From positions 1 through 35,596 of the forward strand of contig JAAVZE010000056.1 of the NCBI GenBank assembly GCA_022791495.1: a stretch of DNA of 35,596 nt, read 5' to 3'. The notes under the pieces are model-generated. The model was not told where the DNA came from. It ran no database searches and was given only the letters and a program-made list of their open reading frames with translations. The DNA is from Eubacterium sp. GTDB lineage: Bacteria; Bacillota; Clostridia; Lachnospirales; Lachnospiraceae. The position numbers and the translations under genes were made by a program. This document shows positions 16,839 to 27,376 of the stretch, in pieces (the first letter of the stretch is position 1; each line of letters opens with the position of its first letter).

Positions 16839-19800
16839 TTATTTTACTTTTATAGTCTTCACTGCCTTTTTACCTGAACTTGCTGTCACCGTGATCTTAA
16901 CCTTTCCTTTCTTTTTCGCCTTAAGATATCCATAGGCATCAATCTCAGCTATGTTAGGCTTATTACTTGCGAAAGAAAGTGTGTCTGTAGACTTGGCTGA
17001 TTTGAGACTGACTGTCAGCTTCACTGTCTTTTTTCTCTTCACAGTCTTTGGCGCCTTGATCTTAACTTTCTTCGCCTTGACCTCTTTCCTGGATACTACG
17101 ATCTTTACAGAGATTTTTTTACCGGAATCTGCCTGAATCGTTATTTTAGCAGAACCCTTCTTCTTTGCGGTAACGACACCATTTGATGCCACAGATGCCA
17201 CTTTTGCCTTACTGGACTTATACGTCAGCTTATCCGTGGTATTTTCCGGCGCCAGTCTGGTATTCAATGTCACGCTCTTGCCTTTTGCCACATAGACGGT
17301 CTTAATACTTGGACGATTCAGCAATAGTGTGATCTTATTAGCTGGCTGTTTGACCGTCACACGGCAGGATGCCGTTCTGCCGGTATTGGATTTTACATTG
17401 ATTGAAACCGCTCCTGGTGCCACAGCCCGGATCACACCACTGACATCCACGGTTGCGATCTTGGGATCACCAGAAGAATATGTATAGGTCAGTTCTTCAT
17501 TTGAATTCGCCGGCACCTTCTGGGGATTCAGCTTATGAGTTTTCCCTACATTCAAAGTTACTTCCTTATCTACCGTAATGGAATCTGCTTTCTGGATCAC
17601 ATTGATCACAACGGATGCGTGAACTCCAGAAGAAGATATTCCTGTCAGCTCTGCCGTTCCCACCGCCAGGGCTTTCACTGTTACATTTTGAATGGTTCCC
17701 TGAGTCACCTGAAGAATTCCTTCATTACTGCTCTTCCAGTCAATCTTATCGGTGGTATCCGACGGTGATACAAAGAAGCCTTTCGTAGCATCCGTCTTCG
17801 TCGTCTTCGCAAAACTCATACTTCTGCCTACTTCCAATGTCACATTTCCGTCCAGAATGCGCAGTTCTTTTAATGGAGCATTTACTTTAACTTTAAAGGC
17901 TTCCGATCTGACACTGTCCTTTTCTGAGGATGCAGCTACGATGGTCGCCTCTCCTCGCGCAAGCCCGGTCACCTTTCCTTCGGCATCCACCGAAACACAA
18001 TTTTGTCCGGAAGCTACACTCCATGTCACTGCCTGGGATGCCACCTTCGGAGCAACCGCTGCTGACAGCTGTATGCTCTCACCAACATTTACTTCATTGG
18101 CGCCGGTTACTGTCACAGAGAAAGGAGTATAATTATTTTCTTTCGATACCTGCAGGGTAAACTGCATTTTTGTTCCGCTGGCCTGCCCTTTGATCGTGAT
18201 CACTGCAGTCCCTTCACCTACTGCCCGGAAAGTTCCATCCGGACTGACTGTAACTACATTTTCATCAGAAGATTCGATCACAGCTTTCTCACCATAGATT
18301 CCCAGCAGACTGTCATCGTAATCCGTCTTTCCGTAATCCACCCCTATATTGATCTTGTCGCTGTCACCCACTGAAAGTCCAAAAACAGCATTATTGGTTA
18401 TCTTAGTATCCAGCAGCCCCCCGCCGGTTGTGCAGCTTAAGCCTCCGGCTGCCACAGGTATCTGACCAGTCACAACAATCTTGTCATGAACTGTTCCAGA
18501 AGTTACCGTAACCGTTGCATCTCCTGGTTTTTTACATGTTACAATAGCAGTTGCCACACCGCTCCCCGGTTCATACTGCATATCACTGATTTCAGCCACT
18601 TCATTATCTGTCGAGGACCAGGACACCTGATCGGTGGTTTCCACAGGATCGATCTTTGCCGTCAGCCTGATTCCATTCGCAGCGGCAGAACTTTTTACCG
18701 GGATGTATAATGCTTTTTTACCCGTGGTCTCATCGTACATGGATGGATTTCCTTTAACCGTGGTGTCCTCACTTGCTGATACAGAAATACTCTGGGTCGG
18801 CACATCCTGCACAGATACACGGTAGGTAAAGGTATGGCTGCTGCTCCAGCCCGTATTTTTGGCATTTATATAAGTAAATGCTGCTCCGGCCTCGATCTTA
18901 ACCGTCACCGGATCTTTCAGATATGCTTCTCCGTGGAGCACGAAAGAATACGGTTCTTTTGACATGTCAAATTCCGCCCGGAGTCCCTGGGCAGATTTCC
19001 CGAGAATATCAGTCTCTGTGGATCCATCTACGATCACTACTTTTACAGAACCATTTAATACATCCTTATTAAATGCATTGATCGGCAGCCGGACGCTGTC
19101 ATGAATGGGAATCACTATCTCTTCGTTTTCCTTGTATGACAGACTAAGAGTAGGATCCGCCTGTTTTTTTAAATTTTCCCTGTCCATCGTAACTTTACCA
19201 AATGCTCCGCTTATCGCTGTCCCTTTTATCGAAGCGCTTGCCGGTATACTTACAGTAGTAAGGCTTACTGTATCCCTGAGAACATTCTGCTCCACGCTTT
19301 GTACCTTATCGCCAAATGAAACATTTTTCAGATAGGAACACTGATCAAACAAACCGTCGGAAACCTCGACCAATGGTGAATTGGTAAGCTGTACATCCGT
19401 CATATTACAATGACGGAACGCAGAGCTTCCAATAACCTCCAGATTCTTCGCCGCCGAAAAATCAAGTTTCCTTAACCCGGTCTTTTCTCTTCTCTTTCCA
19501 TATTTCTCATAATTCCAATAATAGGGATACTTTATTTCCTTATTATCTTCTTTTATGACAGCCTCCCTTTTACAATCCACATCGCTGACATTGCGAACCG
19601 CACACTGTGCAAAGGCACTGCTGCCGATGGTGGTAAGGCTGGTAGGAAATTTCATCGTCTCAAGGGAATAGCACTCCATAAAGGCATTGTTTCCAATACT
19701 TTCAAGACTGGTTCCTAACGCACTGGTACTGCTCTCTTTAAAGTACAGGTTATAACATCTCTGGAATGCACCGTCTCCGATCTTTTTCATTCCCTCCGGA

Positions 19801-22424
19801 ATATAGACCGTACGGAGTCCATAATAATCATAGTATTTACCGCCGTTCGATGAGCTGATCTCTTTGGCTGCTCCGCTGAATGTATTCTGCTTTATTTCTG
19901 TCAGATTCTCAGAGAGTATTACTTTATTTAAACTAAAACATTTTTCAAAGGCACTGGCGCCAAGACTGTCCTCCCGCATAGAATCCGGCAGACTGACATC
20001 CCTGACACCAAAGACATAAGTCATACCAATGCTGCAGGATTCTCCCGGAAGCGCTGCATGTTCGATCTCAGAATTCACAACTGCCCGGATCCAGCATTCT
20101 CTTTTACCGGCAGCACTCTGGAGAGAGATCACACTCCCGGCATTGCTCTGTGAACAGTAGAAGGTACCTGTCAGCGTTCCATCGTACTTAGAATAGAACC
20201 TGTCTTTATATGCCTGTGTGTCTGTCTCATATTCGTTCTTATATATCTCGATCTGCTTATCGGTAGAATCCGTCTTTGTAGACATAAGCAGATCGTCATC
20301 CACCCACGCCCTTTTGGCAACTATATAGAGCTCCATATAATTTGTATCTTTCAGCTCTCCTTCTTCATTGAAAGTTCCTTCTGGAAGACTTCCTTTGGAT
20401 AGGATATCTGCCTCATCTATGTATATTATTCTGCAATAATCGGCAGCCCTTGCCGCGTTATCCGTATTCTCTTTATCATAGGCATTATTATAGTCAAAAA
20501 TCTTCAGCTGGGAAAGCCCTGGTTCTGATGCAGTCCTGACATTCTCTTTTAGGGCATATGCCTTTACCCCGCTGACATTAATGGAATTTTCCACGCTGCA
20601 TCCTGCAAATGCACGGTCTCCAATACTTGCAAGTTTTGAACCAAACTGCAGCGTACCTTCTTTTTTCGCTGTCTGGGTACCAATAGTAAAAAGTCTTGTC
20701 TGATTCTCAAAGGCAGACTTCCCGATTGATTCAAGTTCGTCCGGAAGGATTACGGTCTCCAGTTTTGCCCCCTGGGACTTCAGATAAAATGCTTTATCTG
20801 GAATTTCCTTCACACCGTTTCCAAGATCCACCTTACGCAGAGCATAGTTCTCCTCAAATACAGATTCGCCCAGTGAAACTACAGAATCCGGAAGAATTAT
20901 TTCCTCAAGCCCTGAAGCCACCGTAGTTTCCCTGTATGCATCATTTATAGTATTGCCGTTTTTATCTTTCCAATAGGCAGAACAATTGGCAAATGCGTAC
21001 GCTTCAATTGTAGTCAGTTTTTTCAGATTTTTTATGAATGCTGTCGTCTGCAAATCTCCACAGCTGGCAAATGCATAGCTTCCAATCTTCTCTAATTTGG
21101 AATTTTCTGATAAATGTATGGCATTGCCATCGAGGAACTCACAAGTTTGAAATGTACCTGCTTTGATCTCCGTCAGCGCATCCGGCAGAGTGATCTCCCT
21201 GATCGTACTCCTGGAAAATGCCTCTGTACCAATATTGGTACATTTTTCTGGAATTACAATGGTGTCCACCGTCGCCGCACCAAATGCCTGCATCTCAATC
21301 GTTTCCAAAGATTCCGGAAGTTTAAGACTGAAAATTTTTGAGGTGGAAAAGGAGTACTGATTCAACTTTGTCAGTTTATCGCAGGTACTCAGATCCATGG
21401 CCCAGAGCCATGCATTTGCAAAACAGTTATCTCCCACATAGGTAATATTGTCTGGAAGCTGGCTGGCAGATTCCTTCTCTCCCTTTTCGATCACATAGAA
21501 CCGGATCTGAAATTCAGAAGCACCAGCTCCCTGAAACAGTCCGTTGGACAAATAAGCCAGATCATTATGTAGTCCTACCTTTACTAACTTGACACACTGC
21601 TCAAAAGCATTGGCACCCAGATTGGCTGCGGTCTTGATGGGAATTTTTATCTCTTCAAGGCTCTTACAGGATGCAAATGCCCTGGTCCCCAGCTTCAGCT
21701 CCGTCCTAGAAGCATCATAATCTGCAAATTTCACCGCTGTAATTGCCGCACAGCCGCTGAACGCAGATGCTCCCACCTCATTTATTTTCGTCAAATCAAC
21801 GATATTCTCTTCTCCTGTTCCGATTATCAGTGTTACCAGGTTTGAACAGGCACCGAAGGCATTATTCCCGATCTTCGTCACACCATCTGGCAGAACGATC
21901 TTCTCCATCTTACAAAATGCAAATTCATTTTCCGGAACCTCTGTAACACTGACTCCTGAAAGATCAAATTCCGAAACAGATCTCGCCCATCCGATTCCCT
22001 GAATATTTTTTACCGTCAATCCTGTAAAATCAATCTTCCCAGGATAATTAACCAGATACCTCCCATATACCTGTTCTGTATATGTAGAATTATTTCCATA
22101 CTTTGTTTTCACAGCTCCAGCATTCATTCCCGAAAGCTCCTGGATCACCGCCTCCGCTGCTACAATCGCTGCTTCGTCCTCCTTTTTCTGAGCCACTTCC
22201 AGATTCTTCTGGGCGTTCGCAAGAATCGTATAAAAACTCCTGACTTCAGAATCCGGAACATGACTGGCGGATAGCATTTCCATATCCCCCATACTTTCAG
22301 CTGATGCGGCTTTGGTAACCCTTCTGGGACTTAACACTGTCTGCACACTTGTGACCACTAGTGCCAGAACAAGCATGATGCTGACCACACGCATCATAAC
22401 ACTCGTCTTCCCTTTTTTCTTCAT
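16839..22424 (-). CDS. Giant secreted BspA-type leucine-rich-repeat protein with tandem Ig-like domains
   Basis: An 1861-residue exported protein. After a signal peptide (VVSIMLVLALVVTSVQTVLS) come about 25 BspA-type repeats (LRR_5 pattern such as IGNNAFGACSNLVTLIIG and IGSYAFASCGDLQ) to around residue 1060, interrupted near 650-790 by a non-repeat insert. The C-terminal third holds about six bacterial Ig-like (Big_2) domains with the WSSTDNEVAEI / ASSNGVVTAKKKGSAKITI pattern; the last two are very lysine-rich. I see no LPXTG motif, SLH domain or choline-binding repeat, so attachment to the cell is unclear. Proteins of this kind in gut bacteria and anaerobes are thought to bind host or partner surfaces; that role is inference. 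The ATG has GGAG eight bases upstream and the gene has its own promoter and terminator. Confidence 0.9.
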   Translation of the reverse strand: MKKKGKTSVMMRVVSIMLVLALVVTSVQTVLSPRRVTKAASAESMGDMEMLSASHVPDSEVRSFYTILANAQKNLEVAQKKEDEAAIVAAEAVIQELSGMNAGAVKTKYGNNSTYTEQVYGRYLVNYPGKIDFTGLTVKNIQGIGWARSVSEFDLSGVSVTEVPENEFAFCKMEKIVLPDGVTKIGNNAFGACSNLVTLIIGTGEENIVDLTKINEVGASAFSGCAAITAVKFADYDASRTELKLGTRAFASCKSLEEIKIPIKTAANLGANAFEQCVKLVKVGLHNDLAYLSNGLFQGAGASEFQIRFYVIEKGEKESASQLPDNITYVGDNCFANAWLWAMDLSTCDKLTKLNQYSFSTSKIFSLKLPESLETIEMQAFGAATVDTIVIPEKCTNIGTEAFSRSTIREITLPDALTEIKAGTFQTCEFLDGNAIHLSENSKLEKIGSYAFASCGDLQTTAFIKNLKKLTTIEAYAFANCSAYWKDKNGNTINDAYRETTVASGLEEIILPDSVVSLGESVFEENYALRKVDLGNGVKEIPDKAFYLKSQGAKLETVILPDELESIGKSAFENQTRLFTIGTQTAKKEGTLQFGSKLASIGDRAFAGCSVENSINVSGVKAYALKENVRTASEPGLSQLKIFDYNNAYDKENTDNAARAADYCRIIYIDEADILSKGSLPEGTFNEEGELKDTNYMELYIVAKRAWVDDDLLMSTKTDSTDKQIEIYKNEYETDTQAYKDRFYSKYDGTLTGTFYCSQSNAGSVISLQSAAGKRECWIRAVVNSEIEHAALPGESCSIGMTYVFGVRDVSLPDSMREDSLGASAFEKCFSLNKVILSENLTEIKQNTFSGAAKEISSSNGGKYYDYYGLRTVYIPEGMKKIGDGAFQRCYNLYFKESSTSALGTSLESIGNNAFMECYSLETMKFPTSLTTIGSSAFAQCAVRNVSDVDCKREAVIKEDNKEIKYPYYWNYEKYGKRREKTGLRKLDFSAAKNLEVIGSSAFRHCNMTDVQLTNSPLVEVSDGLFDQCSYLKNVSFGDKVQSVEQNVLRDTVSLTTVSIPASASIKGTAISGAFGKVTMDRENLKKQADPTLSLSYKENEEIVIPIHDSVRLPINAFNKDVLNGSVKVVIVDGSTETDILGKSAQGLRAEFDMSKEPYSFVLHGEAYLKDPVTVKIEAGAAFTYINAKNTGWSSSHTFTYRVSVQDVPTQSISVSASEDTTVKGNPSMYDETTGKKALYIPVKSSAAANGIRLTAKIDPVETTDQVSWSSTDNEVAEISDMQYEPGSGVATAIVTCKKPGDATVTVTSGTVHDKIVVTGQIPVAAGGLSCTTGGGLLDTKITNNAVFGLSVGDSDKINIGVDYGKTDYDDSLLGIYGEKAVIESSDENVVTVSPDGTFRAVGEGTAVITIKGQASGTKMQFTLQVSKENNYTPFSVTVTGANEVNVGESIQLSAAVAPKVASQAVTWSVASGQNCVSVDAEGKVTGLARGEATIVAASSEKDSVRSEAFKVKVNAPLKELRILDGNVTLEVGRSMSFAKTTKTDATKGFFVSPSDTTDKIDWKSSNEGILQVTQGTIQNVTVKALAVGTAELTGISSSGVHASVVINVIQKADSITVDKEVTLNVGKTHKLNPQKVPANSNEELTYTYSSGDPKIATVDVSGVIRAVAPGAVSINVKSNTGRTASCRVTVKQPANKITLLLNRPSIKTVYVAKGKSVTLNTRLAPENTTDKLTYKSSKAKVASVASNGVVTAKKKGSAKITIQADSGKKISVKIVVSRKEVKAKKVKIKAPKTVKRKKTVKLTVSLKSAKSTDTLSFASNKPNIAEIDAYGYLKAKKKGKVKITVTASSGKKAVKTIKVK

Positions 22425-22503
22425 TTAGCTATCTCCTTTTTATGCAGTCGGGTGGTGCGAACTGACACTGCCTGACCTATGTATAAGTTGCCGTTTATAC
22501 TTT

Positions 22504-22533
22504 ATTCTACATCTCTCATACAAAAAATGTCAA
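22504..22533 (-). promoter_or_regulatory. Sigma-A-type promoter of the BspA-type gene
   Basis: On the minus strand TTGACA (22533..22528) and TAGAAT (22509..22504) are separated by 18 bases. It lies just past the terminator of the upstream foldase gene and leaves a leader of about 70 bases before the BspA start. Confidence 0.7.
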
Positions 22534-22548
22534 GTAAAATGTACCCAC

Positions 22549-22596
22549 AAAAAAACAGCTGCTTTGATACCATTCCAAGTTCAAAACAGCTGTTTT
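22549..22596 (-). terminator. Rho-independent terminator of the foldase gene
   Basis: On the minus strand AAAACAGCTGTTTTGA pairs with TCAAAGCAGCTGTTTT (16 bp, one G-T pair) around a 13-base loop, ending in seven T residues. It lies about 14 bases after the stop codon and, being A-flanked, could also work weakly in the other direction. Confidence 0.9.
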
Positions 22597-22609
22597 ATCT
22601 TATTCATCT

Positions 22610-23743
22610 TTATTCAACAATCTTTGCATTTTCTCCTACAAAGTCAATGACTTTATTCGTAAGAAGTGTTACTTTATAATATCTTTCAATGGTAATTGCC
22701 TGCCCGTACAGATCTTCAAAGTTTTTCTTAAGGTCTGCCTCCTGCTGGCCTGCCTGCTCTGCCACACTGGCAATTTCAGCCTTGATCTCATCGTCTGTCA
22801 CTGTGATATTTTCCTTTGCGGCAATGGCTTCCGCCAGGATCTGGGTTTTGGCAATGCTCTGGGCTGCTTTCAAAAGATTATCATTATAAGTCGCCTCATC
22901 CATCTGCATAGCAGAAAGGAATGTCTTAAAATCACTGTAACCATACTGTTTTGCCGTATACTTATAATAAGCATCCAACTGTGATTTGCAGGATTCAACG
23001 AGGGTCTCTGGGTATTTCTTGACCTCTGCTTTTTCTTCCACTTCTCCATAAGCGGTCTGGCCTGCGCTCTTTTTCTTATCTTCCAGCAGCTTATTTCGTG
23101 TACCCTCTTTATATTCTGCTACTGTTTTGTATTCTGTCTTTTCAGAAACAAGCTTATCATTCAGTTTCGGCAACTTTGTCTCAGAAATGTAATTCAGAGT
23201 GATCGTAAACACTGCCGGTTTTCCTGCCAGCTGCTTCGCCTGTTCGTCCTGACCATCCTTGCCATAATCCTCTGGAAAAGTCACATTAATATCTTTTGTG
23301 TCACCGACCTTCATACCGACGATGCCATCGTCAAATCCATCAATGTAACCAGAAGATCCGAGCGTAATGGTCTGATCCGTTGCACTTCCATTGTCAAATG
23401 CTTCTCCGTCAACCTTACCAACATAATCGATATTTACCATATCGCCGTTTTTACATTTTCCCTTTTTAATCTTGTCTTCTGTAGAGTTATTCGCCAAAAA
23501 GGAATCAATCTCTGCCTGAAGATCCTCATCACTGATTTTACAATCCACTTCTATTCCCTTATACTCCGGCACTGTCACACAATCTTCTGGATTGTATTCC
23601 TCAATCACGATGGCTGAACCACTTGCCGCCGGCCCAGTAGTATCCTCTCCGGTAAACTTCGCCTTAATATCATTCCATGAACATCCTGTGAGCATCAGAG
23701 ATGCCGCCAGAAACGCACTGAGCAAAACCGCTTTTCTCTTCAC
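22610..23743 (-). CDS. Trigger-factor-like FKBP-type peptidyl-prolyl isomerase lipoprotein
   Basis: A 377-residue foldase predicted to sit on the outer face of the membrane. The N terminus is a lipoprotein signal with lipobox LMLTGC (Cys21). An FKBP domain follows (about 95-190: GDMVNIDYVGKVDGEAFDNG, then GYIDGFDDGIVGMKVGDTK and VTFPEDYG). The rest is helical and resembles the trigger factor C-terminal chaperone domain (YPETLVESCKSQL, ENITVTDDEIKAEIA). Unlike true trigger factor it lacks the ribosome-binding N domain and is exported, so it more likely helps fold secreted proteins. The start is a GTG with AGGAGG eight bases upstream. It sits alone between the trp operon and the BspA-type gene, and secreted BspA is one conceivable client. 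Confidence 0.9.
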   Translation of the reverse strand: MKRKAVLLSAFLAASLMLTGCSWNDIKAKFTGEDTTGPAASGSAIVIEEYNPEDCVTVPEYKGIEVDCKISDEDLQAEIDSFLANNSTEDKIKKGKCKNGDMVNIDYVGKVDGEAFDNGSATDQTITLGSSGYIDGFDDGIVGMKVGDTKDINVTFPEDYGKDGQDEQAKQLAGKPAVFTITLNYISETKLPKLNDKLVSEKTEYKTVAEYKEGTRNKLLEDKKKSAGQTAYGEVEEKAEVKKYPETLVESCKSQLDAYYKYTAKQYGYSDFKTFLSAMQMDEATYNDNLLKAAQSIAKTQILAEAIAAKENITVTDDEIKAEIASVAEQAGQQEADLKKNFEDLYGQAITIERYYKVTLLTNKVIDFVGENAKIVE

Positions 23744-23762
23744 TTCTTTTTCCTCCTATCGT

Positions 23763-23796
23763 CCCTGTAAGGGTAGCACAACAGCTTCTGCTGTGC
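23763..23796 (-). promoter_or_regulatory. Two leader hairpins before the foldase gene
   Basis: On the minus strand a 9-bp hairpin with an AAG loop (23796..23776, GCACAGCAG pairing with CTGTTGTGC, one G-T pair) is followed by a small CCCT-TAC-AGGG hairpin (23773..23763), then the AGGAGG ribosome binding site. There is no T-run after either, so a role in mRNA stability or translation is more likely than termination. Confidence 0.4.
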
Positions 23797-23865
23797 AGCT
23801 TATTTTCTTGGTTTGTATTCTGTCACTATAATTATCCCAAAACCATAGCAGCAAAACCAATTTTA

Positions 23866-23874
23866 ATTCTATCA
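23866..23874 (-). promoter_or_regulatory. Extended -10 promoter candidate of the foldase gene
   Basis: On the minus strand TGATAGAAT (23874..23866) is an extended -10 element in an AT-rich stretch between the trpA stop and the foldase start. No good -35 is present at the usual distance. No clear trpA terminator is visible in the same gap, so some transcription may also come from the trp operon. Confidence 0.4.
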
Positions 23875-23955
23875 CAATTTATGAAAAAATAAAAGTGAAA
23901 GTTTTATGAACATATGACCCGCAAAATACGAGCAAGCAGTATATCATTCATCCGG

Positions 23956-24726
23956 TCATCCCAATGCTTCTTTCATGCTTCGCACATACTTTCCCACTTT
24001 TTCCACACACTCTTTGCCATATTCCCCCACAATGCGGACGATCGCACTTCCTACAATCACTCCGTCTGATACCGCCGCCATACTCTCCGCCTGTTCCGGT
24101 GTGGAGATCCCAAATCCAACAGCGCAGGGAATATCATTGACTTTCTTTACCTCACGAACCATATCTGCCACTCCCAGACTGATGTTGTCACGCACTCCCG
24201 TCACGCCCAGGCTGGATACGCAGTAGACAAATCCCTTTGCCTCAGCAGCGATCGCCTTGATCCGTTCCTTTGAAGTGGGTGCAATAAGGGAAATGACATC
24301 CAGATCATACTTGCGGAATATCTGATCGATCTCTTCTTTTTCCTCAAATGGCATATCCGGCACGATCACACCGGCCATACCGATTTCTCTTGAACGTTTT
24401 GCAAATTTTTCGATGCCATATACAAAGATCACATTGATATAAGTCATAAATACCATGGGTACATAAAAATGATCCTTATTTTTTTCCAGCATATCAAATA
24501 TTTTGTCCGTTGTAGTTCCTGCTGCCAGCGCCCTCTCGTCCGCCTTCTGGATTACAATACCCTCTGCCACTGGATCGGAAAAAGGAATTCCAATCTCAAT
24601 GAGATCTGCCCCATTTTCCTGCATGGCATAGAGAATCCTTTCGGTAGTCTCCAGATCCGGATCTCCCGCTGTAATAAATGGTATAAATGCTTTTCTATTC
24701 TGAAATGCTTTTTCTATTTTATTCAT
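23956..24726 (-). CDS. trpA: Tryptophan synthase alpha subunit
   Basis: Cleaves indole-3-glycerol phosphate to indole and glyceraldehyde-3-phosphate, passing indole to the beta subunit. The 256-residue TIM barrel shows [11 protein letters not shown], the catalytic glutamate in [13 protein letters not shown], the second acidic region around [23 protein letters not shown], and the phosphate loops VGFGIST and VIVGSAIV. The ATG at 24726 begins the standard MNKIEKAF terminus, has AGGGGGG nine bases upstream, and overlaps the trpB stop by eight bases. An in-frame start 16 codons upstream would lie well inside trpB. It is the last gene of the trp operon. Confidence 0.97.
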   Translation of the reverse strand: MNKIEKAFQNRKAFIPFITAGDPDLETTERILYAMQENGADLIEIGIPFSDPVAEGIVIQKADERALAAGTTTDKIFDMLEKNKDHFYVPMVFMTYINVIFVYGIEKFAKRSREIGMAGVIVPDMPFEEKEEIDQIFRKYDLDVISLIAPTSKERIKAIAAEAKGFVYCVSSLGVTGVRDNISLGVADMVREVKKVNDIPCAVGFGISTPEQAESMAAVSDGVIVGSAIVRIVGEYGKECVEKVGKYVRSMKEALG

Positions 24727-25903
24727 AAATTTCAACCCCCCTGTATCTGGCGATCGCCGCCACATCCTTGTCACCTCTGCCAGAGATATTCACTACGATA
24801 ATTTGATCCTTTGCCATCGTGGGCGCCAGCTTTCTCGCATAAGCAAGGGCATGGGAACTCTCAATGGCAGGAATGATCCCCTCTGTCCGGGACAGATATT
24901 CAAAGGCTGAGACTGCCTCTTCATCCGTAATTGGAACATATTCTGCCCGTTTAGTATCATGCAGATATGCGTGCTCTGGACCGATCCCCGGATAATCCAG
25001 TCCAGCAGAGATGGAATATACCGGCGCGATCTGACCGTATTCGTCCTGACAGAAATAGGACTTCATTCCATGAAAGACTCCCATGCTGCCATTAGCAATT
25101 GTAGCCGCATTTTTGTCTGTATGCACACCATGTCCCGCCGCCTCACAGCCGATCAGCCGCACCGTCTCTTCCGGGATAAATTCATAAAAAGCCCCCATGG
25201 CATTGCTGCCGCCGCCCACGCAGGCGATAACCGCATCCGGCAGTTTTCCTTCCTTCTGCAGCAGCTGTTCTTTGATCTCCTTTCCGATAATGCTTTGAAA
25301 ATCTCTCACAATCTCCGGAAATGGTGCCGGTCCCATAACCGATCCGATCACATAGTGAGTATCCTCGATGCGGTTCGTCCACTCCCTCAACGTCTCATTC
25401 ACGGCGTCCTTCAATGTCTGGGTGCCGCTGGTTACAGCATGAACCTTTGCCCCTAAAAGCTCCATACGGAATACGTTCAATGCCTGGCGCTCCGTATCCT
25501 CTTTTCCCATAAATACTTCACACTCCATGCCAAGCAGCGCCGCGATGGTAGCTGTCGCCACACCATGCTGTCCGGCTCCTGTCTCAGCGATCAGACGGGT
25601 TTTTCCCATCTTCTTTGCCAGCAGCGCCTGCCCCAGCGCATTATTCAGCTTATGGGATCCGGTATGATTCAGATCTTCTCGCTTCAGATAGATCTTTGCC
25701 CCGCCAAGATCTTTTGTCAGCCGCTCTGCATAGTACAGGATCGACGGCCGCCCTACATAATTCTCCAGTAACTCCTGAAATTCCCGGATAAATTCCGGAT
25801 CTTTCTTATATTTGTTATACGCTTCCTCCAGCTCGATCACAGCATTCATCAGCGTCTCTGGTATATACTGTCCGCCATAAACACCAAAACGTCCTTTCGA
25901 CAT
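24719..25903 (-). CDS. trpB: Tryptophan synthase beta subunit
   Basis: PLP enzyme that condenses indole with serine to give tryptophan. The 394 residues start with the typical [16 protein letters not shown]. The PLP lysine is in [15 protein letters not shown], the catalytic region includes [11 protein letters not shown], and the phosphate loop is VGGGSNAMG. This is a TrpB1-type subunit made to pair with TrpA, whose gene overlaps its end. GGGGAGG lies eight bases before the ATG, and trpF ends 17 bases upstream. Confidence 0.98.
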   Translation of the reverse strand: MSKGRFGVYGGQYIPETLMNAVIELEEAYNKYKKDPEFIREFQELLENYVGRPSILYYAERLTKDLGGAKIYLKREDLNHTGSHKLNNALGQALLAKKMGKTRLIAETGAGQHGVATATIAALLGMECEVFMGKEDTERQALNVFRMELLGAKVHAVTSGTQTLKDAVNETLREWTNRIEDTHYVIGSVMGPAPFPEIVRDFQSIIGKEIKEQLLQKEGKLPDAVIACVGGGSNAMGAFYEFIPEETVRLIGCEAAGHGVHTDKNAATIANGSMGVFHGMKSYFCQDEYGQIAPVYSISAGLDYPGIGPEHAYLHDTKRAEYVPITDEEAVSAFEYLSRTEGIIPAIESSHALAYARKLAPTMAKDQIIVVNISGRGDKDVAAIARYRGVEIYE

Positions 25904-25920
25904 CTCTTTTTCCTCCCCTT

Positions 25921-26553
25921 CTACTGCGTCCGGTAAGTACGCACTGTTTCTATTAATTTTTTAATTTTTTCTTTATCTTTAACTCCGTTTGTCTCAACAC
26001 CGCCGCTCACATCAACTCCAATGCAACGGCCTTTTCCTTCTACCGCGGACAGCGCCTGACAGATATTGCCGGCTCTGATGCCGCCTGCCAGCAGATAGGA
26101 ATGCTCCAAATCTTTCGGGATCAGTTCCCAGGAAAAAGTCTCTCCAGTGCCTCCGTACTGCCCTTTGTGATACGTATCTAAAAGCAGATGGTCCACCGGC
26201 AGCTGGTCAGCCAGAAGAATATCTTCCTGTTTTTTTACCCGCACTGCTTTGATGACCGGCACCTCCGTTTTGCTGCGGAGCGTCCGGATATATCCTTCCG
26301 TCTCATCCCCATGCAGCTGGATCACATTGATGATCCCCTTACAAGCAAGCACTGACACCTGTTCCACCGGCGCATTGACAAACACACCAAACACCTGAAT
26401 CTGTGGATCCAGCTGCTTCCTTAAAAGGGCTGCCTGCTCCTCTGTTACTATTCGTTTTGTATCCGCAAAAATAAATCCCGCATAATCCGGCATTGTCTCA
26501 TTGAGATACCGGACATCCTCTTCCCTGCGGATCCCGCAGATTTTTATTTTCAT
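25921..26553 (-). CDS. trpF: Phosphoribosylanthranilate isomerase
   Basis: Isomerises phosphoribosylanthranilate to the carboxyphenylamino-deoxyribulose phosphate. The 210-residue barrel starts [14 protein letters not shown] with the catalytic cysteine in KICGI, followed by [20 protein letters not shown], the aspartate in [25 protein letters not shown] and [10 protein letters not shown]. It is a separate protein rather than fused to trpC as in enterobacteria. Its ATG overlaps the trpC stop (ATGA). Confidence 0.96.
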   Translation of the reverse strand: MKIKICGIRREEDVRYLNETMPDYAGFIFADTKRIVTEEQAALLRKQLDPQIQVFGVFVNAPVEQVSVLACKGIINVIQLHGDETEGYIRTLRSKTEVPVIKAVRVKKQEDILLADQLPVDHLLLDTYHKGQYGGTGETFSWELIPKDLEHSYLLAGGIRAGNICQALSAVEGKGRCIGVDVSGGVETNGVKDKEKIKKLIETVRTYRTQ

Positions 26554-27341
26554 TTACTCACATCCATTCCCCGCAGCTCCGCCAGTGTTCTTTTCTTATC
26601 GGCGCTGCGCATCAGTGTTTCACCAATCAGAACACCGTTCACACCGCCTCGTTCCAGCACCTCGATATCTTCTCTTGTACGGATCCCGCTCTCCGCTACG
26701 AACAATATATCTTCCGGTATCTTTTCCCGAAGCCGCAGACAATTAGTTATATCCACCTGAAAGGTCTTCAGATCCCTGTTATTGACGCCTATGATGCGCG
26801 CCCCGGCATGAACTGCACGGCGGATCTCTTCCTCATCATGGGCCTCGACCAGTGCAGACAGCCCCAGACTTTCACACAAACTGATCCACTCCCTGAGTAC
26901 CGTCTCCGAAAGAAGGGAGCAGATCAGCAGTACCGCACTGGCTCCGTTCACTTTCGCCTCATAGATCATATATTCATCAATGATAAAATCCTTTCGCAAA
27001 AGCGGCATATCCACGTTCCGATGGATCTCTTCCAGATATTTCGTACTTCCCATAAAATATTCCGGCTCCGTCAGCACAGAGATACTGTCTGCCCCCGCTT
27101 TTTTATATTCCCTGGCAATGTCCACATATGGAAAATCTTCTGCAATGATTCCCTTCGACGGCGAGGCTTTCTTGATCTCACAGATAAATGCTGCCTTCCC
27201 GCTGCGCAGTGGGATCTCAAAGGGAAATTTATCCTCCACAGGCTGGGAACAGGCTCTCCGCCTCATCTCTTCCAGTGAAATTTTTTGTTTACAGGCTTCC
27301 ACCCTTTTTTTAGTGGCTGCCGCTATTTCATCTATAATCAT
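26550..27341 (-). CDS. trpC: Indole-3-glycerol phosphate synthase
   Basis: Closes the indole ring, giving indole-3-glycerol phosphate. The 263 residues show AAFICEIKKASPSKGIIAEDF with the catalytic lysines, ISVLTEPEYFMGS, LLRKDFIIDEYM, ALVEAHDEEE, IIGVNNRDLKTFQVD, FVAESGI and VLIGETLM. I chose the ATG at 27341 (MIIDEIAAATKKR) because GGAGG lies five bases upstream. The ATG four codons earlier would put that site inside the coding region. Unlike most junctions in this operon, the gap to trpD is about 150 bases and contains hairpins. Confidence 0.96.
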   Translation of the reverse strand: MIIDEIAAATKKRVEACKQKISLEEMRRRACSQPVEDKFPFEIPLRSGKAAFICEIKKASPSKGIIAEDFPYVDIAREYKKAGADSISVLTEPEYFMGSTKYLEEIHRNVDMPLLRKDFIIDEYMIYEAKVNGASAVLLICSLLSETVLREWISLCESLGLSALVEAHDEEEIRRAVHAGARIIGVNNRDLKTFQVDITNCLRLREKIPEDILFVAESGIRTREDIEVLERGGVNGVLIGETLMRSADKKRTLAELRGMDVSK

Positions 27342-27376
27342 TTTCTCCTCCATCCCCGCACACCTTTTAGCGCCTA

